A stretch of DNA of 64,000 bases from Anolis sagrei (taxonomy: Eukaryota; Chordata; Lepidosauria; Squamata; Anolidae). Positions 22,964 to 35,502 of this stretch are shown in pieces (position 1 is the first letter of the stretch; every line of letters starts with the position of its first letter). The DNA lies in assembly GCF_037176765.1 (NCBI RefSeq), contig NC_090023.1:202958506-203022505 (forward strand), written 5' to 3'. Below the pieces are notes generated by a model, which was not told the origin of the DNA, made no database searches, and saw nothing but the letters and a program-made list of their open reading frames with translations. The position numbers were made by a program, and so were the translations under genes.

Positions 22964-23460
22964 GAAGAGGTTTTAGATTGTCACTGCTACTATAACCAAA
23001 GCAACAACAGTGATTTTCTTTTTCAAAACATGTGAAGGACACCAGACTGTGGAAGCTGTACTATACTTAAAAATCTATTATAAAAATCCTTTTGAGTGGT
23101 CTAAATGTTCAATGTTCTGACTCATTCTGATCAAAATGATGGCTGCAGATTACTAAAAGATATGTAGTGACCTAAATTTTACTGCCTTGTTATCGGAACC
23201 AAGAGTTTGAAAAACTGGGTCCCATTATTCACTGCTGTTCTTTCTTTAAAGCTTCCCCACTCATTTTCCTCCCTCATTGACTCTGAATTTTTCAGTTTTA
23301 TTCTCTTCCCTCCCATGGATATTTGAGCTCTTTAGCATTGCTATCTACTGGGAGCCACACCTGGTATATCAAAATATGCTCCCTGAAAAATCACAGTCTT
23401 TAATTAGTAATCATAGATAATTCACAGACAATGCAATTAAAACACAAAAATAGCTACAAT
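21520..23460. other. Gene-free DNA with LINE tails and microsatellites
   Basis: It contains two worn L2-type 3' ends ('gaacctcaccttgagccataag' near 22322 ending in a (TTA)n run at 22366-22391; 'ttctgccttgagccgcagagaag' near 22890 ending in (CAT)n at 22922-22962). No gene was recognised. Confidence 0.5.
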
Positions 23461-23463
23461 TAG

Positions 23464-23962
23464 ACCACTCTAACAACTACCATGCCAGACTACGCAGAGA
23501 AGCCATTGAAATCCACAAGCATGTGGACAATTTCAACAGAAAGGAAGAAACCATGAAAATGAAAAAATCTGGCTACCAGTATTAAAAACCTCTAAAATCA
23601 TAATGGTAAATAAAGAACAACATTCAACAACTGGAGAACTCCAGACAAGAAACAATCAGGGACAGCTAATCATCTCTCAACAAAGGATTCCCCCCAGGCA
23701 TTAAGAAGCCACACCTTGCAAACTGCTAGGCCATTAAACGCTAATCAAGGTGGTCAATTGAAACATTCACACCTAGCTCCAACAGACAAGAGTTCTTTCT
23801 TCCACCCTAGACTTTCCACAGATATATAAAGCCCATTTTCCTAGTTTCCAACAGACCTCACAACCTCTGAGGATGCCTGCAATAGAGATAGGTGAAATGT
23901 CAGGAGAGAATGCTTCCGGAACATGGCCATACAGACCAAAAAACTTACAGCAACCCAGCTCC
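23464..23962 (+). mobile_element. Penelope-like element 3' fragment
   Basis: The frame 'RREAIEIHKHVDNFNRKEE' (near 23500) is the end of the GIY-YIG endonuclease region of Penelope-like elements. It is followed by the non-coding 3' region 'ggtgaaatgtcaggagagaatgcttccggaacatggcc'. Stops occur soon after the motif. Related fragments lie at 43073 and 44398. Confidence 0.7.
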
Positions 23963-24689
23963 ATTTGTGTTTAGTCTAGATCTCTGTGTTAGAGTGCATG
24001 GATGGGATGCAAAAGTTTCTATATTTTCAATCCCGGGAGGATGGCTGGCACTCTGGCATATGGACCAATGGACTGTCCACATATGAGACAACTTATTATA
24101 GTCTCATATATATGACCACCAACATTTGAACTGAAACTCACTTGTTGTAGATTTAAGAAAATATCACAGAAAGATGCACTAATAAAATACAACCTAATAT
24201 GACAGATACATTGAATTAGTTCTCCCCTTTTTACAGAAAGAAACCTCTGTAGCAGTATGCTTTTAGCTAATATTCAACTGGCTTTGTATAAATTCATCTC
24301 CATTGTACATAGGGATGCAGTAATACAAGGTTCGGGCATTTGTTTTTCTTTCTAATAGTGCTAGATTGTTGAGTGTTTTGTTGCTGGGATTCAGAAGAGG
24401 TTCAAGTGCTTATTTTCATGTGGTTGCTACACAAGTTCAAATTGGGCATTAGAAATAAAGGGAGGGAGGATGGGTCAATAGTTCCTTCAGAAGATAGTCA
24501 TCACATGCATTGAAAATACAGAAAGACACACTCTCACAAACAGGAAAGCTTTGTAGAACTTCTTCATTTTGTGGGTTGAAACATGCCTGTAATTGCAACA
24601 GAGCCCCTGAATCAACAGAATCTAAATAAGTATTGTTGTAGCATTTTGTTGTAATTGATATAATGAATTTATTCTAGATGATACAGAGC

Positions 24690-24895
24690 TCAAGAGAATG
24701 GAATCATAGAATGGGAGATACAGAATCCATCGTCCTGCCAATACAAAAATCCACCACTAAAATAACTCTGAAAGTTATTAAAACTTTCAATAAAGTTCCA
24801 TTTTTTGTAACATCCAACAGTCCAACCCCTTCTGCCATGCAGTAAAAGCATAAATCAAAGCACCCCCAACAGATGGCCATCCAGCCCTAGTAGCA
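24690..24895 (-). mobile_element. Worn CR1 3' end
   Basis: 'gaatcatagaatgggaga', 'aacagtccaaccccttctgccatgcag' and 'caacagatggccatccagcc' are the CR1 3' end read backwards. It is followed at 24970-25030 by a separate end ('cacagagcacattttgaga') shared with 28095 and 31425. Confidence 0.5.
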
Positions 24896-25330
24896 GCAGC
24901 AGCCTCCTTCCCCTCTGCCGAGTGCTTGGAGATGGAAGAGGAGGAGGGGGAGAAGGGCAAAAGCACAGAGCCCCTAACTGTGCTTTGCAGAACCCTAAGG
25001 GCTCCACAGAGCACATTTTGAGAGCCCCTCCTCTAGATGAATGCACTGTTATTTTGTGAGCTAACATACAACAGGCAAGATAAGCAGCTGCCTCCCAAAT
25101 CACTTACTGAGCATGTATGAAAGGCAAAAAAGCCTCCATCACCTGGCATGTTGAAAAAGCAAAGTATATTTTCCCACCAAAATAAAAAAATATAAGAAAA
25201 GTGGAAGGTTGTTGAAAGAAAAAAATATCATCCCAGCATGAATTTTCGCATGTGCTTGAGAGGTCATATTCCTTAATTGAAGGAATGAGCATTTCATAGA
25301 CAACACGCTAGATTCCTTGTGGAAGTGTAA

Positions 25331-25811
25331 GAGTGGCACAATGGGTTAAACCTTTTTGCCAGCAGGAGTGAAGACCGGCAGGCTGGAGGTTCAAATACGG
25401 GGAGAGTGCGGATGAGCACCCTTTGTTAGCTCCGGCTCTCCATGCGGGGACATGAGAGAAACCTCCCACAAGGATGGCAAAACATCAAAACATCCAGGCA
25501 GGCCCGTAGCCAGGATTTTGATTCGGGGAGTGGGCTGAAGATCTACCCTAGCAAACCTTTTCTATTGTTATCCCAATATCCCTGTGCATATGTTGATCAG
25601 ACCATGATATGAATAAACATAACAACTTAAATAATGTCCTAGTAAGGCCTTCTTGTGGACCACCCTGAGAATTTGGGGGGGGGGGGGGGGCTGAAGCCCC
25701 TAAAGCCCCCCCCCCCCCAGCTACATGCCTGCATCCAGGCATCCCTTGGGCAACATCCTTGCAGATGGCCAATTCTCTCACACCAGAAGTGACTTGCAGT
25801 ATCTCAAACTG
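25331..25811 (+). mobile_element. tRNA-derived SINE (Anolis-type) interrupted by a hAT MITE
   Basis: Head 'gtggcacaatgggttaaacc' and box-B-like 'ggttcaaatac', then 'ccatgcggggacatgagagaaacctccc'. After the insertion at 25499-25731 it resumes 'cccttgggcaacatccttgcag ... accagaagtgacttgcag'. Same family as 4486-4733, opposite strand. Confidence 0.75.
25499..25731 (+). mobile_element. Small hAT element, 233 bp, exact 8-bp TSD
   Basis: Ends CAGGCCCGTAGCCAGG and CCAGCTACATGCCTG are inverted repeats. The 8-base target duplication CATCCAGG stands at 25491-25498 and 25732-25739. Inside it reads 'ctaccctagcaaacctttt' and a G-run/C-run pair that can form a hairpin (about 25676-25718). A second copy is at 62714-62958. 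Confidence 0.88.
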
Positions 25812-26378
25812 TAAGATTTCGTGCTTTGGAATAAAACTGAACATGCAGGATATACCTTTGCACATAGTTGTTGCTATAGACTTCGATGCGGAAATGGACA
25901 CCTGTGGAGGGCAAAACCTGCAACTTCTCCAAATCATTTTGCTCACCAAATAGCTATTGAAGGAAGGCATGGGGACAATGTTTGAATACTAGGTGACACA
26001 AAAACAGCCCTTAGGGCTGCAATCCCTCCATAGGCCACACTTTCATCAGTTGTATTTTACTGGGACAGAAAAATCTTAATAACTTTTCACTTTGTTCTCA
26101 GTACATTGCCAAGACAGTGAAGAAGAAGCCTGAATATCAATATATTTTACTAGATGTTGACAAAAGTATACCATATGCCTCTCTGAAATTGGATGTGAAA
26201 AGTGTGCCAATACTTTTCAGCATTGTTAAACTGGCTGTATGTGAAGCAATTTTTATTTGATAGTTCTGACATGTATCACAATGGTGGAATATATATTTGC
26301 AAACAAAGAAGAATCAGCAATTTTATAAAGTGATTGGCGAGAGTTAATTCTAGTGGACATGTTTTCCTTTTTATTGCA

Positions 26379-26410
<32 letters not shown>

Positions 26411-28080
26411 GGACCCTTTCCACGCTTTAATCTAGGTAGCCTGCTTCCCTCCTGCATGCGTGCAGAGATCACTTCCAACTTCCTCCAAAAATTAATTCAT
26501 CTTTTCCCTTCCTTTGTTTGGGAAGACAACATCAATGAGTCCACTGCCTCAAGATGATTTGTAAAGAGACACGAAAGTCAGTTTTAGGGGCTCTTCTACT
26601 GAAATTTAGGTAAGCCTCTTTTGTATATCTCCTTTTCTATCCCAAGATAGATTTCATGGAAAAAGTCACCTTTCCTTGTTTTTTTAAAATATCTTACAAG
26701 ACCATCCTGCATATTTTCTCCTGTTTCCTACCACATACTCGTATTGTATTGGCTGTGCTCCACTCTACTTGATGTAGATAACAAATATTCCTATGTCTAT
26801 AAGAGGATGCCCGAATTCAAATTATTTCCTCAACAGGTGTCATTTTATATGCCATAAATTTATAATGAAGGCCACTACTACCAATACAGGCAGATTTGTC
26901 TCAACTGTATCTCTTTAACAATCTTACAGAAATGTATGCCAAAGAGTTCAAGTCAAACAAATTTTAATATATGAAACAATGGCAAGAAAAAAATGTGCTA
27001 AATTTGAAATACACATGCTTACAGCAGAACAGATCCAACACCCATATATACAGTTGTTCATAGATTGGTTCTTACACCTAAGTTGATACTGCAGAAATTA
27101 AATTCCCCAAACACATATTTCACAGTTCCCTCCGTTTATGAGTCACTTCATACTTTCAGCTTCAAAAGACATAAAGTGGTAAAAAAAATCCAGTGATATG
27201 CCTTTTAGTCATCAGACAGCGAGAGAACTCACAATGACTTAGGACTTCGTCATGTCAAGGACTCCCTCCCTGTGCCGTTTCACCAGCTTCTGTGGTGAAA
27301 CAGCAGGGATGAGGGGTGATTCTGACACCCCACACATTGCTTCATAATGGTGAGACTTCCCTGTCTCACGGGGGGAGCATCGCCCAAGTGGTGTGGATCT
27401 GTGCAGCTTCCATTGAAGCCAGCACAACATGGGCAGGCTCCCATGTTTGTAGGGAAGCTTCCTAGGATGCTTCCACTATGGTTGTGGGCAGGGTCTCCAC
27501 CAGAAGCCCAGCAACGTCATGTGATGGGCAGCATGCCCATCCATCGCTGGACTGGTGGGGAAGAGTCCTAGGATGCTAAAAAAGCCCTGTGTGATATATT
27601 TTGATTATGTGAACAACTTTGTGTACATTTTGTCTACTACCAGTTCTGTGTAGTAGTTACACATTCTTCACATAGGACAGCAGTTTACATTTTGAGAATC
27701 AGGAGATAATTGAAATTGGGCATACATGGTAACAACATGCAATGTAAAGATTATTCATTTTGCATTGGGATGGCAAAGTATAGCCCTATAGATATTATTG
27801 GATTGTAAACTGCAACATAACAAATGGAAAGAAATCTTGGGAGTTGCCAACCAAGAACATTTGTAATGCGTGATTCCCAGTGATGTTTTGTATTCTCAAA
27901 TAACAGTGTGGGAATTATTCACTCTGGCTCAATTAAGACTAAGCTCAGATGAATGATGTTTAGGTCATGCTCTGATGCACAGAAGTGAGTAGGAACAAGA
28001 GTGCGTGTGTTTTTTCTCACCTTGCTGCTTTGAATCAGATATGCATAGACATGTTTCACTACATCTGATCTGTATCCTAT
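25812..28080. other. Gene-free DNA
   Basis: No gene recognised. Contents: a (CT)n(CA)n microsatellite at about 26381-26411 and, at about 27230-27590, a GC-richer patch with inverted pieces ('cctaggatgct' twice) that may be an unclassified DNA transposon remnant. Confidence 0.45.
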
Positions 28081-28089
28081 CTGTGTAGG

Positions 28090-28385
28090 CCAACGATTCT
28101 CAAAGTGTGCTCTGCAGAGCCCTTGGGGCTCCGCAAAGCATACTGAAGTGCTCTGTAGTTCCCTCCTCCTCCTCTTTTCTGCTCCTCCACCTCCTTCATC
28201 TCCCTTGCCACCAAAAGCCTTTCCTCACCTTCCTCATTGCTCAGATCCTTTCCCCCTTCGCCTTCCTTGCTTCAAAAACCATATTTCCCTCCGACAGCTC
28301 AGGAGTGTTTTGATTGTGCTTTTCCTGCATGGCAGAAGGGGGTTGGATTGGATGGCCCCTGGGGTCTTCCACTGAAATATTGTCA
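28090..28385 (+). mobile_element. DNA-transposon end and CR1 3' end, joined
   Basis: 'gattctcaaagtgtgctctgcagagcccttggggctcc' resembles a hAT-type end also present at 24970 and 31400. It passes into CR1 3' sequence 'ttttcctgcatggcagaagggggttggattggatggcccc'. Both are short remnants. Confidence 0.45.
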
Positions 28386-28418
28386 AGTTTATGCTGATCA
28401 AAAGGTTTGCCCATGCCT

Positions 28419-28420
<2 letters not shown>

Positions 28421-28499
<79 letters not shown>

Positions 28500-28500
28500 A
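28421..28500 (+). repeat. (CT)n(ATCT)n microsatellite
   Basis: A CT run (28421-28452) followed by about eleven ATCT units to 28500. Confidence 0.95.
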
Positions 28501-28649
28501 TACAATATATAAAAATTTCTTGGGACACCATGGCTGAAAAAGTTAGATACCTCTGGTGTAGACAACCATTTGAATGTTTTTTTTTTTATTTATCATGTCA
28601 GAAGTGAACCAAGAGTAGAGTTGTAATATATTTAAAAACACACAGTTTA

Positions 28650-28862
28650 AAAACTTGGCATTATACTAAATGTCCTTTGACCAGTAGAAGTACCTCTGAT
28701 GTTGCTATAAGAAGGTCCTCCATTGTGCACGTGACAGGGCTCAGACTGCATTGTAATAGGTGGTCTGTGGTTTGTTCTTCTCCACACTTGTGTGTTGTTA
28801 TCATTCCACACAAGTGGTTGGCAGTATTGGAAATAGTTCAACAGCCTACTTTAGCCCTATGT
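28650..28862 (-). mobile_element. Old LINE ORF2 C-terminal fragment (CCHC)
   Basis: The minus strand reads CGEEQTTDHLLQCSL followed by 'TMEDLLIATSEVLL', the cysteine-histidine segment found at the end of several non-LTR retrotransposon proteins. Clade unassigned. Confidence 0.45.
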
Positions 28863-28869
28863 GAAGGGG

Positions 28870-30260
28870 AGAAAAACATCTGACCTGACCACTAATGAGT
28901 CATGAATGGGACAATATATAAGAACAGCAAACAAAAAATGTTACACAGATATGTTCCTTTGCCCCGTCTCATGGGTATTACAGACCTAAGAATCATTTCA
29001 ACATCCTTTTGCTAATGTGACAGATAAAAGCAACAACGTTTGCATCCAATAAGAATGTTTCTGTCATTTTTGACAGCACTTCTCCAAAAGAACATAAAAT
29101 CCCAACTTAATTTTCAGATATGGCTTCATTAGCATTAAAATTATTCACAAATCCCAAATCAATATACATATGTTAGTAGGACCTGTCTATTCTGCAAAGC
29201 ACTTTCTCCCACTAATCTGCTCATAAGCACCAGGGATTTTCCACGGTCATTACTGTTCACCTAACTGTGAAACTGCTTTAGTGGGATCTGTCAAATCAAC
29301 CATACCATGGTCTGCTCCTTTCTATAAAAAGTATAAAAATGGAATTATTCTATATGTTACAGGTGGGCAAAATGTGGCTCATGGACCACATTCAGCCTTT
29401 GGAATCATAAACACCAGAACTCCTTAAAAATGAAAAATAAACCCTCTGGTTAATTTTTGCCCCTATTCTAATTTCTCCTGGAAAATGTAGTGATTTTGTT
29501 CCTTCAAGCTGCTAATCTCATGCCTTAACCTCACAGAATACCCCACCCCAAATTGCCCAAAAGGCAGCCAAAACCGGAACCAGAATTTCCATTAGTGACA
29601 ATGGTGTAGCCAGTTGTGTGTTGAGATGGTGGGGGGCTCTGGAACAAAAAATGTCCTATATCCCTTCTGCAGTTCAACAGTCCTGATATATACGAATGTA
29701 GCAAAGTGATTCACAATATCTCAGTCTTTAAAAAGCTGTGGAATTACTTGCTGCAGTCTTCTTTTGTAACTTTGCTCTCATTTTATTGCTTTTTGCAATG
29801 TGCTTTGCTACACTTTTATTAAATCCCAAAGTAACAGATAATGTCTTCACTTCTAATTCATTACTTCCAAGCTATACTCTTCATCTCCCCTTTCTTTACT
29901 AATACATTTTACTTCTCTTAAATCACAAGGTTATGACTGATGAAATAATATTGAGGTAATTTGGCACAGAACACAAAGAGCAAAGATGGACCCACTCTTA
30001 ACATTTTGTATTAATATGCTAATAATACCTGAAAGTTTCTATGAATAGAACAATAGCGATCCAAATTTATACAAAATACAGGAGAGAAATGTGTAAATTA
30101 GCAGGAACATCCTGACTGATGGAAATAAAATTTGACAGAGAGACAACCTTGACTTTGAATCTAATCCCATTTATTTCATTGCCAATGAATGTGTTGTTTC
30201 AGTGGTCATAAAGAGTGATCCTTTCTGTTTCTGTCTGTTAAGGGAATTGAGCTTTAATTT
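28870..30260. other. Gene-free DNA, nothing recognised
   Basis: AT-rich; a possible worn hAT end 'gtgtagccagttgtgtg' near 29605 is too short to call. Confidence 0.5.
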
Positions 30261-30321
30261 AGGGCAGGAGTTCTTAAACCTTTTCAGCCAGAGCCTTTTT
30301 TGAAGAAACTTCTTGTGGAGC

Positions 30322-30530
30322 CCCAAGAACTGGCCCTGAATCGGTGCTTTGTAGCTCTGTGGGACTGGATGGGGGAAAACAAATTGAAATTGATTCCAGA
30401 TAAGACAGAGGTCCTTGTGGTCAGTCAAAAGGCTGAACAGGGCATAGGGTTACAGTTTGTGTTGGGTGGGGTTACACTCCCCTTGAAGACAGCTTGGGAA
30501 TGATCCTAAACTCATCGCTGAGCATGGAAC
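30322..30530 (+). mobile_element. L2-clade LINE RT fragment
   Basis: The frame 'WDWMGENKLKLIPDKTEVLVV' is the thumb-region signature of L2-type reverse transcriptase. It is about 70 codons long, ends in a stop, and is flanked upstream by a hAT-like end (gttcttaaaccttttcagcc). Confidence 0.6.
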
Positions 30531-31379
30531 CCCATTATATGTTAGTGTAGATCTAGCACAAACATACACATAATTGTGCTGTACTACTAATCCCCCTTTC
30601 TCACAGCATCCATGGGTTTTGGTATCTTGGAAAAAATCCTAAGGGATATAAAAGCACCATTATATTTCCATTTGTTGTCCCTTTGCCTGCCCTTCTTCCC
30701 CTGCAGCCGAGTCTCCAATTGGAAACCATTCCTATTCATCCCAAAAGAAAATAAATCCCAGATTAATATGTCCCTACCTGCCAATGAAAAGGATTCATGC
30801 TGGCAGCAGTGTTGCCCCTGGAAGAACACAATTGCACCATTGCAAACTACAACTGGAGCCATGCAAAGAAAGGAGAACCACGCCACCAAATACTCAAGCC
30901 AATACATCTCTAAAAAGACTGGGGGCAGTTTTCCCATAAAAGTGCAAAAGTTCTGTAAGGTTTACAAAAATGCAGGGTTTTTGCCTCCCTGATGGTGAGA
31001 CATTCATAGAAATAAAGTTAAAGATAAAGGGAAAGTGTCTGCCCCTTTTTTGAGTCTGTCCCCCTTTTTTTCATTTTAAACCTGCAGTCTTTTTTGTGGT
31101 GTTGCAAAGACCTACCTCAGTGGTGTGAAATAGTAAGGAGGTATTTGCATAGAAAGGAAGGAAGGAGGGGAAAGGGGCTGAAATGCCCCTGGGGAGAGGT
31201 TTGACTCTAAAATGCTTTTGGATAGATTTTTTACTTGCAGAAATTAAATATGAATATAACCAACAGGCCCTGGGGACAGTGGAGGCAGTACACAGGCTCC
31301 AGGGATAGCAACGGAGCACAGGATCTGGTAGTGGCATGAAGGCAGCAAATGGCGTGAAGGAAGTGGGGAAGTGAGGGGC

Positions 31380-31465
31380 TGCAGGACCCTCATGGAGCCC
31401 CTGATTGTGCTCTATGGATCTCTAAGAGCTCCACAGAGCACACTTTCAGAATCACTGATGTAGAG
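31380..31465. mobile_element. hAT-type MITE end
   Basis: 'gctccacagagcacactttcagaatcactg' is the inverted counterpart of the end at 28095 and matches 25000-25025. The other end of the element was not found. Confidence 0.4.
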
Positions 31466-31469
31466 AGTC

Positions 31470-34330
31470 ATTTTCAAAGGTCAACTAGGAAGATATCTTA
31501 GAGACCACTATTCAATGGTCTTCTACTTCATTTAATGTAAACATCTTAATAGGTGAGAACTATCACCCATAGTGTTGAGGAGGTGCAGAGACAGAGTTTA
31601 TTGTTTAATGCTTTTTCTATATGCCCTGGGAGATGTTGATGTCTTTTTCATCTTCATCAAATTATATGTTTGGAATCTTCTGATCTTTGGATGCCTTAGG
31701 CTTAAGCACGGTTAGAAAAGGGAGAACTATAAACATTACACATGTGAAAAATTATGTAAGCCAACTCTTGATTATTTAATTAGTTTTTGCGGCATTGCTT
31801 GCTAATGGCAAGACATATGAGTAAGTGGAATTATAATGTGGGCAGAAAAAATCGCAGTAGAAAGAAGTGGTTGTTGGATGGGCATTTTTGCAGATGTATA
31901 CATTTTTCAATGGTTGTCCAGTCTACACTAGGATTGTGACAAACATCTGATTGATGTGATTGACTTTGGAAAACATATTTTGCCATCAATCTGTTGTCCT
32001 CAGTCATTGTGCATCCAGAGGTGAGTTCTTTTCCATGAAAAATAACACATCAAAACACAGTATAAGTGGAAGAGAGAGGACACAAATTAATTAGTTACAG
32101 CTGTAGATAAGGTTTGCAAACACATAGGTATAAATCCAGGTATAAACAAATCCACCTGGATCAATGAGCCCTGTCCTCCAGCCTGATTGTATGGTTCTTC
32201 TTATTTGTTGACAGGTTTTAGATGGAACTAGAGTAGGTTTTGTTCCTGTAGCTTGAAGGAACTCTTTTGATATGTCATCTGTTCCTGGTGTTTTCATTCA
32301 TTCATCGTGAATGATAAATATTCTGAATGATTTCTCTGGTTGTTTCAGCACCATGGACAGCCCCACCCCTTTGTTTCCTGAAAAGGTCATTCTAAAATCA
32401 GAAGGTTAGCACATCAGGCCCCTCTACAAAGAACTGTTTGTATAACAAATGTTTTCCATCTTCTCCAGGGAATTTTTTAATTTTAAAAAATAATTAAGCA
32501 TATTTGCTTGTTAATCTTCAATATGTCACATATTTTATATGCAGCACCATACATTTGGGGAGGGTAAATAGATTCAGCAGTATAGGTCTATTTTGTTGAA
32601 TCATTTTTTAAATGACGGCGGAGTAAAGTCAGTTACCAAATAGAAATCAATCAGCATGGTATTTGAAGAAAAGATACAGCACTCCAACCAAGAAGCTCTG
32701 ACCATTTGTAAATTAGAAGTGGATGGAACAGGAAGGATATTGACATCCTATGCCAGCAAAATCGATCTCTGTCTCTTTAAACTCCTGATCATCAAACAGT
32801 TTGGCTGGTTTCACAAGCCAGGCACAGCACATTGACTCATGAACACAATGAAATGGACCTAAGACTGTTTCCTCTTCACAGCAGATAAAACAGTTCACCC
32901 ATGTAAAGGTAGGGAAAAGAATATGGTTTTTGTGAATCTGACTTAGTCCATTTCTGATGCAAATAAGTAGATATTTTGCTGTCGATGTCTGTTTTTCAAT
33001 TGCATGTCTAATGTGTTTAAGTATAATGCTGTTATTCATGGCCACCGGAGCCTCTTTTTAGTATTTCCCAAGGAAACAAATTTACGTATTTTATCAATGC
33101 ACATCACTTTAGTTCATTTTAAACCTATATCAGTTAGTGATGCCCTTATTGCCTGTACTGTCTTCACATTATATTATTTTTTTGTGTTAACTCTAAAAGA
33201 AACTTGCATTGCAATCTACAAACGTTGCTTTATATTCTGTTTTTAACTCTTCTTTTTGTAATGTCACCTAACGGGTTTCATACTTGAACTGTGTTTTAAA
33301 TATATGTGTCTCAGGGTTGCAAGAGAGCTATTGCTGTTTCTGAGAGCTGTTTACTGATACTAATTTAGCTAATTAGGTGATTACACATTTCAGTTGCTTG
33401 GTCATATCGGCTGTTTATGTTGTATATTATTGTTTAAACACACAGACCTGTTAGGTTGACCAGATCTGAATTCCAGAATATGTGATGTTCTAAGGAGAAA
33501 CAGGAATCAATATGCATTGACTATTAAGTTTTATATTTAGTTCTAGCCTCTCAAGAAAACCAACAAGCACACTTAATTCTCTCTATTATCATCAAGATAT
33601 GTACTGTGTAATTCCTTTACGTACTGCATGTACTGTACACTCTTGTATTTTTTTTTGGTCAGATGTTTTACTTTCCTCTTTCTTTCCCTGCACATATAGT
33701 CCTCCAAGTATTAATGTAGAGGTTACAGTCAGTTTCAGTGTTAAATTTATTTTGCTAATAGTATGTAAAAGAGCATTTCTCTTCCTCTCCTTTTAAATTA
33801 CTACATGCAGGACAAGTCACTAGTCATCAACAGATGGTGATGTCTGCTTGTGGAAATTAAGTCAGTAGTCTCCTCAATAGTGAAGACATTCCTGGCCTGG
33901 ACTTGATGGGAAAGAGATTGTAAAACATCACACATTTCTTGTAAGTCCATTTATCGATGACTGAAGAAGGTAGGTTGTACCAAGTAGGAACAGCAGCAAA
34001 CCTTGTAATGACAAAGTACCTATGGATTGAGAGAAGTCTGGTATTCTTTCAGACAGAGTAATCTTTGTCTGGAAAGTGACAAGTAGCTGAAGAAATCAAT
34101 TATGACTAAAAAAAGAGGGTTGTGCAGGATATTTAGTCACTTTTCATTCCTTTCCACACTAGTCTGTGAGCTTATTTTGCAAACTAGATACTAAGTCTTG
34201 GGCTGACTTTCATTAATTCTATCTTCTACACACTTTTTGATCCCCAACAGCTGTGGGCTGAACAACATATGATAGTAATCAGATGGCTTCTTCTTGGATG
34301 CAGGGCACTTTGTCAGAAATAGTATTACTG
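31470..34330. other. Gene-free DNA with one RTE-type LINE scrap
   Basis: At about 32155-32345 the minus strand reads 'KTPGTDDISKEFLQATGTK' and 'KTCQQI', an old RTE-type reverse transcriptase piece. A 110-codon minus-strand frame at 32713-33045 has several cysteines but no family I know. Nothing else was recognised. Confidence 0.45.
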
Positions 34331-34331
34331 T

Positions 34332-34714
34332 ACCATATATACTCGAGTATAAGCCGACCTGAATATAAGCCAAGGCACCTAATTTTACTACAAAAAAACC
34401 TGGAAACTTTATTGACTCACGAATAGGCCTAGGGTGGGAAATGCAGCAGCTACTGGTAAATTTCAAAATAAAAATAGATACTAATAAAATTACATGAATT
34501 GAGGCCTACAGCTTCTCCTCACCTCTCAGCATAGAGATCAGGCTGGGTTGCTGTGCTGAAAGTGGAGGAGGCACACAGCTGGTAGAAGCCCTGCAAAGGG
34601 TTTCTTTCAGCCCCATGCATTCCTGCCAGGACACTCACTCAAGTATAAGCTGAGGGTGCCTTTTTGGCATTAAAAATGTGCTGAAAAACTAGGCTTATAC
34701 TCAAGTATATACAG
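34332..34714. mobile_element. Mariner-type MITE ('tatactcgagtataagcc' ends)
   Basis: The left end 'accatatatactcgagtataagccg' (34337) and right end 'ggcttatactcaagtatatacagt' (34692) are inverted copies; about 380 bp, non-coding. A worn relative may lie at about 34910-35020. Confidence 0.7.
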
Positions 34715-35502
34715 TGTCAAAAGTAGTAAGAGAGCATCGAGGGATTAGGTTGGGGTCAGCCACCGTTCCCTACTGAGGTCTCCAACTGGTTAAACTGCAT
34801 GCTTTTTAAGAGTTTTCATATCTTTGTGACTAAAAATAATGAAAAAATAAATGTATACCCCTTATACAAATATATAACTGCTGGGTAATTAGATTTCTAC
34901 ATTGAATTTTTTGGGGGATAATATATACACTCATGTATATGTTCGTTTTATGTTTATGTCAAGGGAAGGTTTGGGGCCAAGGTTATGAATTTTGATATGA
35001 TTTGAATATAAGCTCATTCCACAGTGAGAGGAAATCAACAATGCCACCTCAAGTGGCTTGCCAACCCTGGCAACCACAGTATTTTTCCTTTCCAGGCATT
35101 CAAACAGCCAAAAGTGGCACCATGGCAAAGAGGGCAGAGGAGGTCAGTGTATTTTTATCATTTCCACAGAGTGAACTAAACTCTTGTCTTTTGCCCCTCT
35201 GCTCAGAGAAGGGTACAGTTTCTTTCTTCTTCTTTTTTAAATAGGAGTTAAGGTATAGTACTCGTATTGATAAACAGACCAGGTTTTTAAAACTATTTTA
35301 GTGACCAAAACTTCCAGACAGTAAAAATTCTTTTTGTAAATTTTGCCACATTGAGTATTTAATATTTATCACACTATTAGGGTGACAGATATAGGGACTT
35401 GGGAATATTCACTACCAATGCTATTTCACCAAGCATTGTTATACATGTCTGCGTGGAGAAAAAACTCACTAATATTTGTGGCTTATTATTTTACAGGTCA
35501 AG

